In this document: positions 27,213 through 34,784 of the stretch, one piece after another
Position numbering within the stretch: position 1 is the stretch's first letter
Layout of the letters: each line of letters starts with the position of its first letter
Origin: Pseudomonas sp. SJZ074
GTDB taxonomy: Bacteria; Pseudomonadota; Gammaproteobacteria; Pseudomonadales; Pseudomonadaceae
Assembly: GCF_007828215.1 (NCBI RefSeq)
Contig: NZ_VIUE01000004.1
Span: 62,001-126,000, forward strand
Reading direction: 5' to 3'
Length of the DNA stretch: 64,000 bases
Position numbers and translations under genes: made by a program
Notes under the pieces: generated by a model
The model's database searches: none
Seen by the model: only the letters and a program-made list of their open reading frames with translations
What the model was told of the DNA's origin: nothing

Positions 27213-27869
27213 TCACCCCAGGCGCATCGACACTTCAATGTCATCGGCAAAAGGCACGGACAGGTAGCCATTTTGTGCCGAACGCACATAGGTCAGGTAC
27301 TCAGGGCAGTAATTGGTATTGTCCGCCACCACCACAGCGCCTGGGCGCAGGTGCTTTTCAACCAGGCCCAGCACGTCGCCGTACAGCGCCTTGGCGCCGT
27401 CGAGCAGGAGCAGGTCGACCGCCTCCGGAAGGTCGCAGGCCAGGGTGACCAGTGCGTCGCCTTCGCGGATTTCCACCAGGTCGTCGACCCCGCCTTCAAC
27501 GAAGTGGCGACGCGCCAAGGCAACTTTCGACGGCTCGAATTCACTGCCTATCAGCACACCGCCGCCATTGTCCCGTAGCGCCGCCGCCAGGTGCAGGGTG
27601 GACAAGCCGAACGACGTGCCGAACTCGACGATGGCCCTGGCCTTCGCGCTGCGTGCAAGCATGTACAGCAGCTTGCCGGTGTCGCGGGAGACCGGCAGCC
27701 ACAAGTCCTTGAGCATGCCGTACAGTTCGAGGTATTCGGTCTTGCTGCGCATCAGGCGCTCACGTTCTTCGCCCGGCACCGTATCCAGCACCGGGCTGGT
27801 GGCTGCGCTGGCTTGGGTGTAGAGGCGCTCGATCAGGGTTGCCAGGGGTTCTGTGGTCAAGGTGGTCAT
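27213..27869 (-). CDS. SAM-dependent O-methyltransferase (family 3, caffeoyl-CoA type)
   Basis: 218 aa from the ATG at 27869, with GGAAG upstream; an ATG at 27881 lacks a ribosome site. SAM-binding motif I is IVEFGTSFGLSTLHLA (about 83-98). The acidic motif II contains IGSEFEPSKV, and the LLLLDGAKALYGDVL segment carries the metal-dependent O-methyltransferase Asp. The expected NTN metal-ligand motif reads VVVADNTNY. Substrate unknown. Its upstream region holds two tandem operator-like repeats next to a broken TetR gene, so it was probably once repressed by that TetR. Confidence 0.85.
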   Translation of the reverse strand: MTTLTTEPLATLIERLYTQASAATSPVLDTVPGEERERLMRSKTEYLELYGMLKDLWLPVSRDTGKLLYMLARSAKARAIVEFGTSFGLSTLHLAAALRDNGGGVLIGSEFEPSKVALARRHFVEGGVDDLVEIREGDALVTLACDLPEAVDLLLLDGAKALYGDVLGLVEKHLRPGAVVVADNTNYCPEYLTYVRSAQNGYLSVPFADDIEVSMRLG

Positions 27870-27894
27870 GATTGCTTCCATCGATGGGAGAATG

Positions 27895-27942
27895 AAATGC
27901 GACTGATTCGTCGCATTTAAATGATGCGAGTGATTCGCCTCA
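27895..27942. promoter_or_regulatory. Tandem TetR-type operators between methyltransferase and TetR remnant
   Basis: Site 1 (27895-27918) has perfect 9-bp arms AAATGCGAC / GTCGCATTT around TGATTC. Site 2 (about 27923-27942) repeats the core with one change (GCGAGTGATTCG against GCGACTGATTCG), 27 bp further right. Two dyads in the divergent promoter are typical of TetR autoregulation. Confidence 0.6.
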
Positions 27943-27980
27943 TTCGCTATTCGCGTTTTCCCACGACGCCCGAGCCAGCC

Positions 27981-28117
27981 ATGACCCAGCGCCAGAGCGC
28001 CCGTATTTCCTCACGCAAGCAGCTGCAGCAGGCACGCTCCAGCGAGCTGGTGAAGGCTATTTTCGAGGCCGCTGTTCAGGTTCAACAGGTGCAAGGACAA
28101 ATGATCCAGGTGCTGCG
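27981..28117 (+). pseudogene. TetR-family regulator remnant (N-terminus only)
   Basis: From the ATG at 27981 about 35 codons read as a TetR start (MTQRQSARISSRKQ, then SSELVKAIFEAAVQV). Then the HTH that should follow is absent, and the frame runs into sequence antisense to the glcC 3' end. The break lies between about 28080 and 28118. Regulator function must be lost, although its operators remain intact. The junction may mark one end of an insertion or deletion. Confidence 0.6.
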
Positions 28118-28886
28118 TCATGCCCATCCCTCAAGTCGCAACGTGGCACGCACCAGGCGTTGCTCTTCACTTTCGATTTCCCTGAGGTTGTCGCAGATGC
28201 TTTGGATATGCGCAACGGCGGCCTTGCGCGCCTGTTCGGGAAGCCGTCCGGTCACGGCGTTGTAGAGCCGTGCATGCTGGCGATCGATCTGGCGCTTCTG
28301 CGGTTCGCGGTGGTAGAGGTTGTTGACCGAGGCGAACACCGTGGTGAGCAGCAAGTCCGTCAGCGAGCGCAAGGTCTGCACCAGCACCGGATTGTGCGAC
28401 GCCTCGCAGATCGCCAGGTGAAACGCATGGTCGAGCCGGGCGTGTTCGGAGGGCTCCAACGAGCGCGCTTGGGCATCGAGCAGCGCTTCGTAGCTGCGGG
28501 TGATCAGGACGAAATCGGCCTCGGTGCCGCGCAAGGCCGCCAACCGTGCGGACTCGCCTTCGAGCAGGCTGCGGACCTCGAACAGATCGTAAAGCGTGCG
28601 GGGTTGTGAGCTGAACAGGTGCATCAATGGCGAGGCGGCACTGTTGCCCGACAGGTCGGCGACGAACGAGCCCTTGCCCTGCTCCGTCTTGATGATCCCG
28701 CGGGCACGCAGCAGCTTCAGCCCCTCGCGCAGTGCGGTGCGTGAAACACCGAGCTTTTCCGTCAGCCGACGCTCCGACGGCAACAATTGGCCGGTCTTGA
28801 GGACACCGTCCACGATCAGCCGCTCGATGCGCTCGCATACCACATCGGCCACTTGCAGGTTGCGACGGTTCTGGGTGTCGTCCATT
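28118..28886 (-). CDS. glcC: GlcC, FadR-type GntR regulator of glycolate oxidation
   Basis: 255 aa from the ATG at 28886, with GGAGG 5 nt upstream; an upstream in-frame ATG is rejected. It has an N-terminal winged HTH (about 10-78; LLPSERRLTEKLGVSRTALRE, where the E/R/LGVSR pattern is the GntR signature) and a C-terminal all-helical FCD domain (about 95-235). The FCD ligands are plausible (D/H in ARLDHAFHLAIC and HARLYNAV). It is divergent from glcDEF, as in E. coli and P. putida. FadR-like dyads at 28898-28910 and 29005-29015 are probable operators. Glycolate is the expected inducer. Confidence 0.88.
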
Positions 28887-28897
28887 GAGCCTCCAAC

Positions 28898-28910
28898 TGG
28901 TATGACCAGC
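28898..28910. promoter_or_regulatory. GlcC operator candidate 1 (near glcC start)
   Basis: CTGGTATGACCAG is a perfect 5-bp dyad (CTGGT-N3-ACCAG), 11 bp upstream of the glcC ATG. It matches the TGGT-N3-ACCA core of FadR-type GntR operators, and its position suggests autoregulation. Confidence 0.6.
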
Positions 28911-29004
28911 CAAGCCGTGCGCTTCAAGCATGCTTAGCGATCAGCACAACTCATTGTTCTTAGATGAATTATTAAAAGCATCAGAAAAACGACCTGTTAC
29001 AAAC

Positions 29005-29015
29005 TGGTTCGACCA
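29005..29015. promoter_or_regulatory. GlcC operator candidate 2 (upstream of glcD)
   Basis: TGGTTCGACCA repeats the TGGT-N3-ACCA core of the site at 28898-28910, 105 bp upstream of the glcD ATG. It is flanked by AAC on the left, as in FadR sites. Confidence 0.6.
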
Positions 29016-29119
29016 CTTCAACAATGTATAGACAGTAGAACGCCCCGGACCAATGATGCAAGTCAGCTGAATGGGATACCTGACCTCACATAAAAACAAC
29101 CGAGTGCCGTCAGTCGACT

Positions 29120-30619
29120 ATGAACATTCTCTACGATGAACGCGTTGATGGTGTCCTGCCCGCCGTGGATAAAGCCACGCTGCTGCAGGCCTTGCAGGCG
29201 CGCCTGCCGGATCTCGAGATACTGCATCAGCGCGAAGAACTCATGCCCTATGAGTGCGACGGGCTTTCCGCCTATCGCACCACGCCGTTGCTGGTGGTGC
29301 TGCCCCGTCATATCAGCGAGGTTCAGGGCGTGCTGGCGCTGTGTCACGCACTGCAAGTGCCTATTGTCGCCCGAGGTGCCGGGACCGGTTTATCCGGTGG
29401 TGCGCTGCCGTTGGAAAAGGGTGTGCTGCTGGTGATGGCGCGCTTCAACAACATTTTGCACATCGACCCTGCCGCCCGTACCGCACGGGTCCAGCCCGGG
29501 GTGCGCAACCTGGCGATTTCCCAGGCAGCCGCGCCGTTTGGTTTGTACTACGCACCGGATCCGTCCTCGCAAATCGCCTGCTCCATCGGCGGTAACGTCG
29601 CGGAAAATGCCGGTGGCGTGCATTGCCTCAAATATGGCCTGACCGTGCACAACCTGCTCAAGATCGACATACTCACCGTCGAAGGCGAACACCTGACCCT
29701 GGGCAGCGACGCGCTCGATTCGCCGGGCCTGGACCTGCTGGCGCTGTTCACCGGCTCTGAAGGCATGCTCGGGGTGATCACCGAAGTCACCGTCAAGCTG
29801 CTTCCCAAACCGCAGACCGCGAAGGTGTTGCTGGCGGCGTTCGACTCGGTCGAAAAAGCCGGGCGCGCGGTGGGTGATATCATCGCTGCGGGCATCATTC
29901 CCGGCGGACTGGAGATGATGGACAACCTGGCCATCCGCGCCGCCGAAGACTTCATCCACGCCGGTTACCCGGTGGAGGCCGAAGCCATTCTGCTGTGCGA
30001 ACTCGACGGTGTCGAAGCCGACGTCCACGACGACTGCAACCGCGTGCGCCAGGTGCTGGAGCAGGCGGGCGCCACCGAAGTGCGTCAGGCCCGCGATGAG
30101 GCCGAACGGGTGCGGTTCTGGGCCGGGCGCAAGAATGCGTTTCCGGCAGTGGGCCGCCTCTCGCCGGACTATTACTGCATGGACGGTACCATCCCACGCC
30201 GGGAGTTGCCCGGCGTGTTGCAGGCCATCGCCGCCTTGTCGGTCGAGTACGGCCTGCGGGTCGCCAACGTGTTCCATGCCGGTGATGGCAACATGCACCC
30301 GCTGATCCTGTTCGATGCCAACCAACCGGGCGAACTCGATCGCGCCGAAGCCCTGGGGGGCAAGATCCTCGAACTGTGCGTGAAAGTCGGCGGCAGCATC
30401 ACCGGCGAACACGGCGTGGGCCGCGAAAAAATCAATCAGATGTGCGCGCAATTCAACAGCGACGAATTGACCGTGTTCCACGCCGTCAAAGCCGCCTTCG
30501 ATCCGAGTGGCCTGCTCAATCCCGGCAAGAACATCCCGACGCTGCACCGCTGCGCCGAGTTTGGCGCCATGCATGTACACCTGGGGCAGTTGCCCTTCCC
30601 TGAGCTGGAGCGTTTCTGA
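29120..30619 (+). CDS. glcD: Glycolate oxidase FAD subunit GlcD
   Basis: 499 aa, normal for GlcD. The FAD_binding_4 domain (about 50-230) has PIVARGAGTGLSGGALP and NAGGVHCLKYG. The C-terminal FAD-oxidase domain has RVANVFHAGDGNMHPLILFD (metal/substrate histidines) and GGSITGEHGVGREK. With GlcE and GlcF it forms the membrane-associated enzyme that oxidises glycolate to glyoxylate and passes electrons to quinone. The stop overlaps the glcE start as TGATG. Confidence 0.95.
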   Translation: MNILYDERVDGVLPAVDKATLLQALQARLPDLEILHQREELMPYECDGLSAYRTTPLLVVLPRHISEVQGVLALCHALQVPIVARGAGTGLSGGALPLEKGVLLVMARFNNILHIDPAARTARVQPGVRNLAISQAAAPFGLYYAPDPSSQIACSIGGNVAENAGGVHCLKYGLTVHNLLKIDILTVEGEHLTLGSDALDSPGLDLLALFTGSEGMLGVITEVTVKLLPKPQTAKVLLAAFDSVEKAGRAVGDIIAAGIIPGGLEMMDNLAIRAAEDFIHAGYPVEAEAILLCELDGVEADVHDDCNRVRQVLEQAGATEVRQARDEAERVRFWAGRKNAFPAVGRLSPDYYCMDGTIPRRELPGVLQAIAALSVEYGLRVANVFHAGDGNMHPLILFDANQPGELDRAEALGGKILELCVKVGGSITGEHGVGREKINQMCAQFNSDELTVFHAVKAAFDPSGLLNPGKNIPTLHRCAEFGAMHVHLGQLPFPELERF

Positions 30620-31680
30620 TGCACAGCACACACGATAGGGACGCCAGCGACACATTGCTCGAACAGGTCAACCAGGCCCTGAAGAATGCCACGCCACTGT
30701 GGATTCACGGTGGCAACAGCAAGGCCTTCCTGGGACGTTCGGTCACCGGCCAGCGCCTCGACACCCGCGCCCACCGAGGCATCGTCAGCTACGACCCGAC
30801 GGAACTGGTGGTGACCGTGCGTTGCGGTACCCCCCTGCGGGAGCTGTCCGAGGTGCTGAGCGCCTCGCAGCAGATGCTGCCCTTCGAACCGCCCTCCTTC
30901 GGCGACGCCACCGTGGGCGGCATGATTGCCAGCGGACTCTGCGGCCCGCGCCGCCCGTGGGCCGGTTCGGTACGGGACTTCGTCCTCGGCGCGCGGGTCA
31001 TCACCGGCCAGGGCAAGCGCCTGCGCTTCGGTGGCGAAGTCATGAAGAACGTTGCCGGTTACGACCTGTCGCGCCTGATGGCCGGCAGCTTCGGCACCCT
31101 TGGGGTGATCACCGACGTGTCGCTCAAAGTCCTGCCCAAACCTCGACAAGCCTTGAGCATCAGCCTGGAAATGGACAGCGAGCGCGCCTTGCTGCGCCTG
31201 GCGGAATGGGGCCAGCAGCCGCTGCCGATCAGCGCCGCCTGCCACGACGGCCAACGCCTGCACTTGCGGCTCGAGGGCGGAGAAGGCTCTGTGAGCGCGG
31301 CCCACGACCGATTGGGCGGCGAGTTGCTGGACGCCTCGTATTGGGAGGATCTCAACGAACATCACTTGAGTTTCTTCGACGAGAACCTGCCGCTGTGGCG
31401 CCTGTCCGTACCGCACAACACACCGTGGCTGCCCTTGCCCGGCAGGCAACTGATCGACTGGGGCGGTGCCCAGCGCTGGCTCAAGTCCGGTGCCGAAGCG
31501 GCCTTCATTCGCCGGGTCGTCGAAGGCGTCGGCGGCCATGTGACCTGTTACAGCCATGGCCTGATCGACAGTCCATTCCAACCGCTGCCTGAGGCGCTGA
31601 TGCGTTATCACCGGAACCTGAAGCAACGGCTCGATCCCCAGGGCATCTTCAACCCCGGTCGCCTCTACGCGGAGCTTTGA
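30619..31680 (+). CDS. glcE: Glycolate oxidase FAD-binding subunit GlcE
   Basis: 353 aa, a shortened GlcD paralogue. The FAD_binding_4 domain (about 15-185) has PLWIHGGNSKAFLGR, ATVGGMIASGLCGPRRPW and VMKNVAGYDLSRLMAGSFG. The C-terminal ligands of GlcD are absent, as usual for GlcE. It is translationally coupled to glcD and lies 3 bp before glcF. Confidence 0.93.
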   Translation: MHSTHDRDASDTLLEQVNQALKNATPLWIHGGNSKAFLGRSVTGQRLDTRAHRGIVSYDPTELVVTVRCGTPLRELSEVLSASQQMLPFEPPSFGDATVGGMIASGLCGPRRPWAGSVRDFVLGARVITGQGKRLRFGGEVMKNVAGYDLSRLMAGSFGTLGVITDVSLKVLPKPRQALSISLEMDSERALLRLAEWGQQPLPISAACHDGQRLHLRLEGGEGSVSAAHDRLGGELLDASYWEDLNEHHLSFFDENLPLWRLSVPHNTPWLPLPGRQLIDWGGAQRWLKSGAEAAFIRRVVEGVGGHVTCYSHGLIDSPFQPLPEALMRYHRNLKQRLDPQGIFNPGRLYAEL

Positions 31681-31683
31681 ACC

Positions 31684-32901
31684 ATGCAGACCACCTTGAG
31701 TGAAGAGGCCCGCCAACTGCCCCGCGCCGAAGAAGCCGAAAGCATCCTGCGCACCTGCGTGCACTGCGGTTTCTGCAATGCCACCTGCCCGACCTACCAG
31801 TTGCTCGGCGATGAACTGGATGGCCCACGAGGGCGTATCTACCTGATCAAGCAAGTGCTCGAAGGCAACCCGGCCACGGCGAAGACCCAGCAGCACCTGG
31901 ATCGGTGTCTGTCGTGCCGCAACTGTGAAACCACCTGCCCTTCCGGGGTCGACTACCACAACTTGCTGGACATTGGCCGCGCCGTGGTCGATGCGGCGGT
32001 CGAACGACCTCTCGGCCAGCGCCTGTTGCGCGAGGGGTTGCGGGCGGTCGTGCCCAACCCGCGCATATTCAAGGGAGTGGTCGGTGGTGGCCGGGTGTTT
32101 CGTCCATGGCTGCCCGACACCCTGCGCGGCAAGGTGCCTCGCCACGTGCCTGCGGCCAAACCACGCCCGGTGAACCGCCATGCCCGGCAAGTGCTCATGC
32201 TCGAAGGCTGCGTGCAACCGAGCCTGTCACCCAATACCAACGCGGCCGCCGCCCGGGTCCTGGATCGATTGGGGATCAGCGTGACACCCGTAGCCGAAGC
32301 CGGCTGCTGCGGCGCCGTGGACTATCACCTGGACGCCCAGGCCGTGGGCCTGGATCGTGCCCGTCGCAACATCGATGCGTGGTGGCCGGGCATCGAAAAC
32401 GGTGCCGAAGCCATCGTGCAAACCGCCAGCGGTTGCGGCGCGTTCATCAAGGATTACGGGCACTTGCTGGGCAGCGACCCGGCCTATGCGGAAAAGGCAA
32501 AAAAGGTCAGCGCCCTGGCCAAGGACCTGGTTGAAGTGCTGCGCGAAGAACCGCTGGAAAAACTGAGCATCCACGGCGACCAGCGCCTGGCCTTCCACTG
32601 CCCCTGCACCTTGCAGCACGCGCAGAAACTGGGCGGCGCCGTTGAGGCGGTGCTGACGCAGCTGGGCTTCAACCTCACGCCGGTACCCGACGGCCACCTG
32701 TGCTGCGGTTCGGCGGGCACCTATTCGATCACCCAACCCGAACTATCCCGACAACTGCGCGACAACAAACTCAACGCCCTGGAAAGCGGCCGCCCCGACG
32801 TGATTGTCACCGCCAATATCGGTTGCCAGTCCCATCTCGACAGTGCGGGCCGGACCCCGGTCCGGCACTGGATCGAGTGGGTCGAAGCTGCACTGCCTTA
32901 G
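31684..32901 (+). CDS. glcF: Glycolate oxidase iron-sulfur subunit GlcF
   Basis: 405 aa. Two [4Fe-4S] motifs are complete: C25, C28, C31, C35 (CVHCGFCNATCP) and C75, C78, C81, C85 (CLSCRNCETTCP). Two CCG domains follow (GCCGAVDYH and LCCGSAGTYS), as in heterodisulfide-reductase-like electron-transfer subunits. It relays electrons from the flavin subunits to the quinone pool. No glcG follows; the next gene is a DoxX protein 240 bp away. Confidence 0.95.
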   Translation: MQTTLSEEARQLPRAEEAESILRTCVHCGFCNATCPTYQLLGDELDGPRGRIYLIKQVLEGNPATAKTQQHLDRCLSCRNCETTCPSGVDYHNLLDIGRAVVDAAVERPLGQRLLREGLRAVVPNPRIFKGVVGGGRVFRPWLPDTLRGKVPRHVPAAKPRPVNRHARQVLMLEGCVQPSLSPNTNAAAARVLDRLGISVTPVAEAGCCGAVDYHLDAQAVGLDRARRNIDAWWPGIENGAEAIVQTASGCGAFIKDYGHLLGSDPAYAEKAKKVSALAKDLVEVLREEPLEKLSIHGDQRLAFHCPCTLQHAQKLGGAVEAVLTQLGFNLTPVPDGHLCCGSAGTYSITQPELSRQLRDNKLNALESGRPDVIVTANIGCQSHLDSAGRTPVRHWIEWVEAALP

Positions 32902-33141
32902 CCGCCCCCTGGACTGTCGCCACCGAAAAGCCCGCACATCGCCCCCCGGCCGGCGCGAATCCAAATGACACGGGATTGTTCGTCTTCATTGAATTCACAT
33001 GGCAACTTCCCAGGATTTATCTCTTCGCCTCCATCAAGAAAAATGCCCTCCAGACCCGCCGAGGTACAGCGTGTCCTCGGGGGCCGGAGCACGTAACCGA
33101 CACCCCGGCCCACGTCATCAGCCACCGCGCAAGGACTCCCC

Positions 33142-33612
33142 ATGCCACTCGAAAATCCGTCGCCGTTACGCTCCGCCCTGAGCACACGAGCCCCCCATCT
33201 CGAACCTTATCTGTACGCCTTGCTGCGAACCGTCTTCGCTGTCGTGCTGTTGACCCACGGACTGCCCAAGGCGCTTCGCACCGGCCACGGCTCGATGGCC
33301 GATCCCATGGCCGCGTCGATCAACCTTATCCAGAACGTGATGGGACTGCCTTTTGCTGCACAACTGGCTTTTCTGGTCATGCTGCTGGAAACGGCTGGCG
33401 CCCTCCTGTTGGCGATAGGCCTCGCCACCCGGTTGGTCGCCCTGCTGATCGCCCTTCAAATGCTTGCCATCAGCTATGCGCTGGGACCGACATGGCCCTG
33501 GATAGACCGGGGCATCGAGTTTCCGGTGTTGATGGGGGTTCTGGCGCTCTACATCGTGGCGCGCGGCGGCGGAGCGTATTCGGTGGATGCGCGCCTGGGA
33601 CGGTACCTGTAA
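33142..33612 (+). CDS. DoxX-family membrane protein
   Basis: 156 aa with four hydrophobic helices (about 26-44, 70-92, 96-113, 125-140), the DoxX size and topology. LLRTVFAVVLLTHGLPK carries the conserved GxxK/H-type motif after helix 1. The start at 33142 has AAGGA upstream. Function is not assignable; DoxX proteins are often linked to redox stress or quinone-related membrane chemistry. A 6-bp hairpin (CGCAGG/CCTGCG, 33620-33637) follows the stop. Confidence 0.8.
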   Translation: MPLENPSPLRSALSTRAPHLEPYLYALLRTVFAVVLLTHGLPKALRTGHGSMADPMAASINLIQNVMGLPFAAQLAFLVMLLETAGALLLAIGLATRLVALLIALQMLAISYALGPTWPWIDRGIEFPVLMGVLALYIVARGGGAYSVDARLGRYL

Positions 33613-33802
33613 TCACCCACGCAGGTGTCAGCCTGCGCCTTCCCCTAAGCCCCCCTTATCCGGCGGTTCGAGTCCTCTAGCCATACACTTCCGTAACACC
33701 GAGCCCTAGTCCCGAGGCTACGTCGCCTTGCGCCTTTGCCTACAACTAAGCCAGAATCCGCCCGCTTGTGTGCCCCGGGCCGTACCGGTAGCTTGGCTTC
33801 CG
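33613..33802. other. Gene-free stretch before the structured leader
   Basis: Apart from the small hairpin at 33620-33637 after doxX, no gene or clear promoter is seen. GGTTCGAGTCC at 33665-33675 recalls a tRNA T-loop, but no acceptor or anticodon stem can be formed around it. The promoter for the downstream leader must lie here or slightly further right. Confidence 0.45.
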
Positions 33803-34020
33803 TCACTGCTCATCAGTGATCGGGTTTAGCGACCCGAACCGTAGGCACATAAGCACCCATGCTTCATTGCGGGATCTAACTGCAATTACGTTATGGCGGC
33901 TGTATGCAGGAGACCTTCGGGTCTACCGGGTGCCTATGTCCGGTTCGCTAACCTGTATGCAGTCGCCACCATTCTGTTTAGCGACAGGTCTTGGCGGCTC
34001 CCATTCCCCATAGGAGCGTC
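33803..34020 (+). promoter_or_regulatory. Candidate structured 5' leader RNA of the DUF6124 gene
   Basis: Hand folding gives six elements in order. (1) TCACTG/CAGTGA hairpin, 33803-33819. (2) Hairpin A, CGGGT/ACCCG with loop TTAGCG, 33821-33836. (3) Stem P1 of 17 pairs between 33894-33910 and 33952-33968, with three G-U pairs. Inside P1 are P2 (AGACC-TTCG-GGTCT, 33911-33924) and P3 (ACCGG/CCGGT, 33925-33944). (4) Junction CGCTAA at 33946-33951, the exact complement of loop TTAGCG. (5) Hairpin B, CTGT/ACAG with the same TTAGCG loop, 33974-33987. (6) GCTCC (33997-34001) pairing with GGAGC (34013-34017), which covers the Shine-Dalgarno. The P3 loop can also pair with 33842-33848 or 33847-33856. 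I recognise no known RNA family. A recombination or repeat element is the alternative reading. Confidence 0.6.
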
Positions 34021-34023
34021 ATC

Positions 34024-34377
34024 ATGTTCAAAGTAACTCCCAACCCTCCGCAAACGGACCCCAGCTCCAACGGCCTCGACCCAAAAAAAGTCCAAGAAGC
34101 CACCGATCGGGCGCTGGATTTCTATCTGAACCCGAAAGAAACCAACGCCAAAACCGACCCACCCCCGAGCCAGCTCTTCACTGTCATCGACGGCATCGAC
34201 ACTGAAAGTCTGCTCGCCAACCTAAGCGAAAACCTGGCCTCGGCCAACGCCATGATCAACGACCTGGCGTTCGACCTTGAAGGGTCACGGCGGCATGTTG
34301 CGCTGGGTATTCAGCAAGTCATCGAGTTGAGCGAACTGTTGGCAAATCGGGCGTTGGATAACGTCGATCCGCGCTAG
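34024..34377 (+). CDS. DUF6124 (formerly DUF3077-like) family protein
   Basis: 117 aa, small and soluble, with no signal peptide. It has a Pro/Lys-rich N-terminus (MFKVTPNPPQTDP), then the family core with LFTVIDGIDTESLLANLSE, ASANAMINDLAFDLEGSRR and GIQQVIELSELLANRALD. These proteins occur, often in several copies, in Pseudomonas genomes; their function is unknown to me. AGGAG lies 7 nt before the ATG but is pairable with upstream GCTCC (see leader). The stop codon TAG is part of the CTAG target duplicated by the downstream MITE. Confidence 0.8.
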   Translation: MFKVTPNPPQTDPSSNGLDPKKVQEATDRALDFYLNPKETNAKTDPPPSQLFTVIDGIDTESLLANLSENLASANAMINDLAFDLEGSRRHVALGIQQVIELSELLANRALDNVDPR

Positions 34378-34516
34378 GCTGTGTACGAAATGGTTTGAAA
34401 CGCAGGTTAGGCAAGGCAAAAACCGGCGAGGAAGCGGAGTTGACTGGTTGTCAATGAGCATTCCGAGCCGGTTTTTAACGCCGCATAACCAAGTTTCAAG
34501 CCATTTCGTACATAGC
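34378..34516. mobile_element. MITE with IS5-type ends, CTAG target duplication
   Basis: This 139-bp non-coding element is flanked by CTAG on both sides (34374-34377 and 34517-34520). That is a 4-bp duplication fitting the YTAR preference of IS5-group transposases. The ends form about 25-bp imperfect inverted repeats, left GCTGTGTACGAAATGGTTTG and right (complement) GCTATGTACGAAATGGCTTG. Inner inverted segments (AAAACCGGC/GCCGGTTTTT) make the whole element one long hairpin. No transposase frame fits inside. The left CTAG contains the stop codon of the preceding gene. Confidence 0.78.
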
Positions 34517-34643
34517 CTAGCATCCAGCCTGTAACGTAAGGCCGAGTCGGACCTCGTAACTCTCCTGTCTACAGAGCCGCCGACTCACACCAGCGCGAAC
34601 GAGGTCGCCTGTGCATGTTCTTCAAACACTGCGCAGGCAACCC

Positions 34644-34784
34644 ATGACCGACTATCTTCACGGTGTGCGGGTCGTCGAACTCAACGACGACCCGGCGCGG
34701 CTCGAAGGCTGCAAACGTAAACGCCGCACCTTCGAAACCCTGCTCCATTCGCAGAGGCGCTCCACCCTTCGCGATTCAGAACTT
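34644..34784 (+). pseudogene. Short fragment with a phage tail-sheath-like N-terminus
   Basis: The ATG at 34644 opens a frame beginning MTDYLHGVRVVELND, which resembles the first residues of contractile-tail sheath proteins (LHGVRVxExND). After this the sequence no longer follows a sheath protein, and the frame runs into the fadL 3' end on the opposite strand (stop at 34856). It is probably a relic of a prophage or tailocin gene joined to unrelated DNA. The short match makes chance resemblance possible. Confidence 0.3.

Noticed and set aside
33665..33675. T-loop-like GGTTCGAGTCC suggesting a tRNA
   Set aside because: No matching T-stem, acceptor stem or anticodon arm can be formed around it.
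33871..33900. RYYYAAC-like ATCTAAC near a possible GTT box, as an integron attC site
   Set aside because: The partner box does not fit GTTRRRY and no integrase is in the window; kept only as an alternative in the leader finding.
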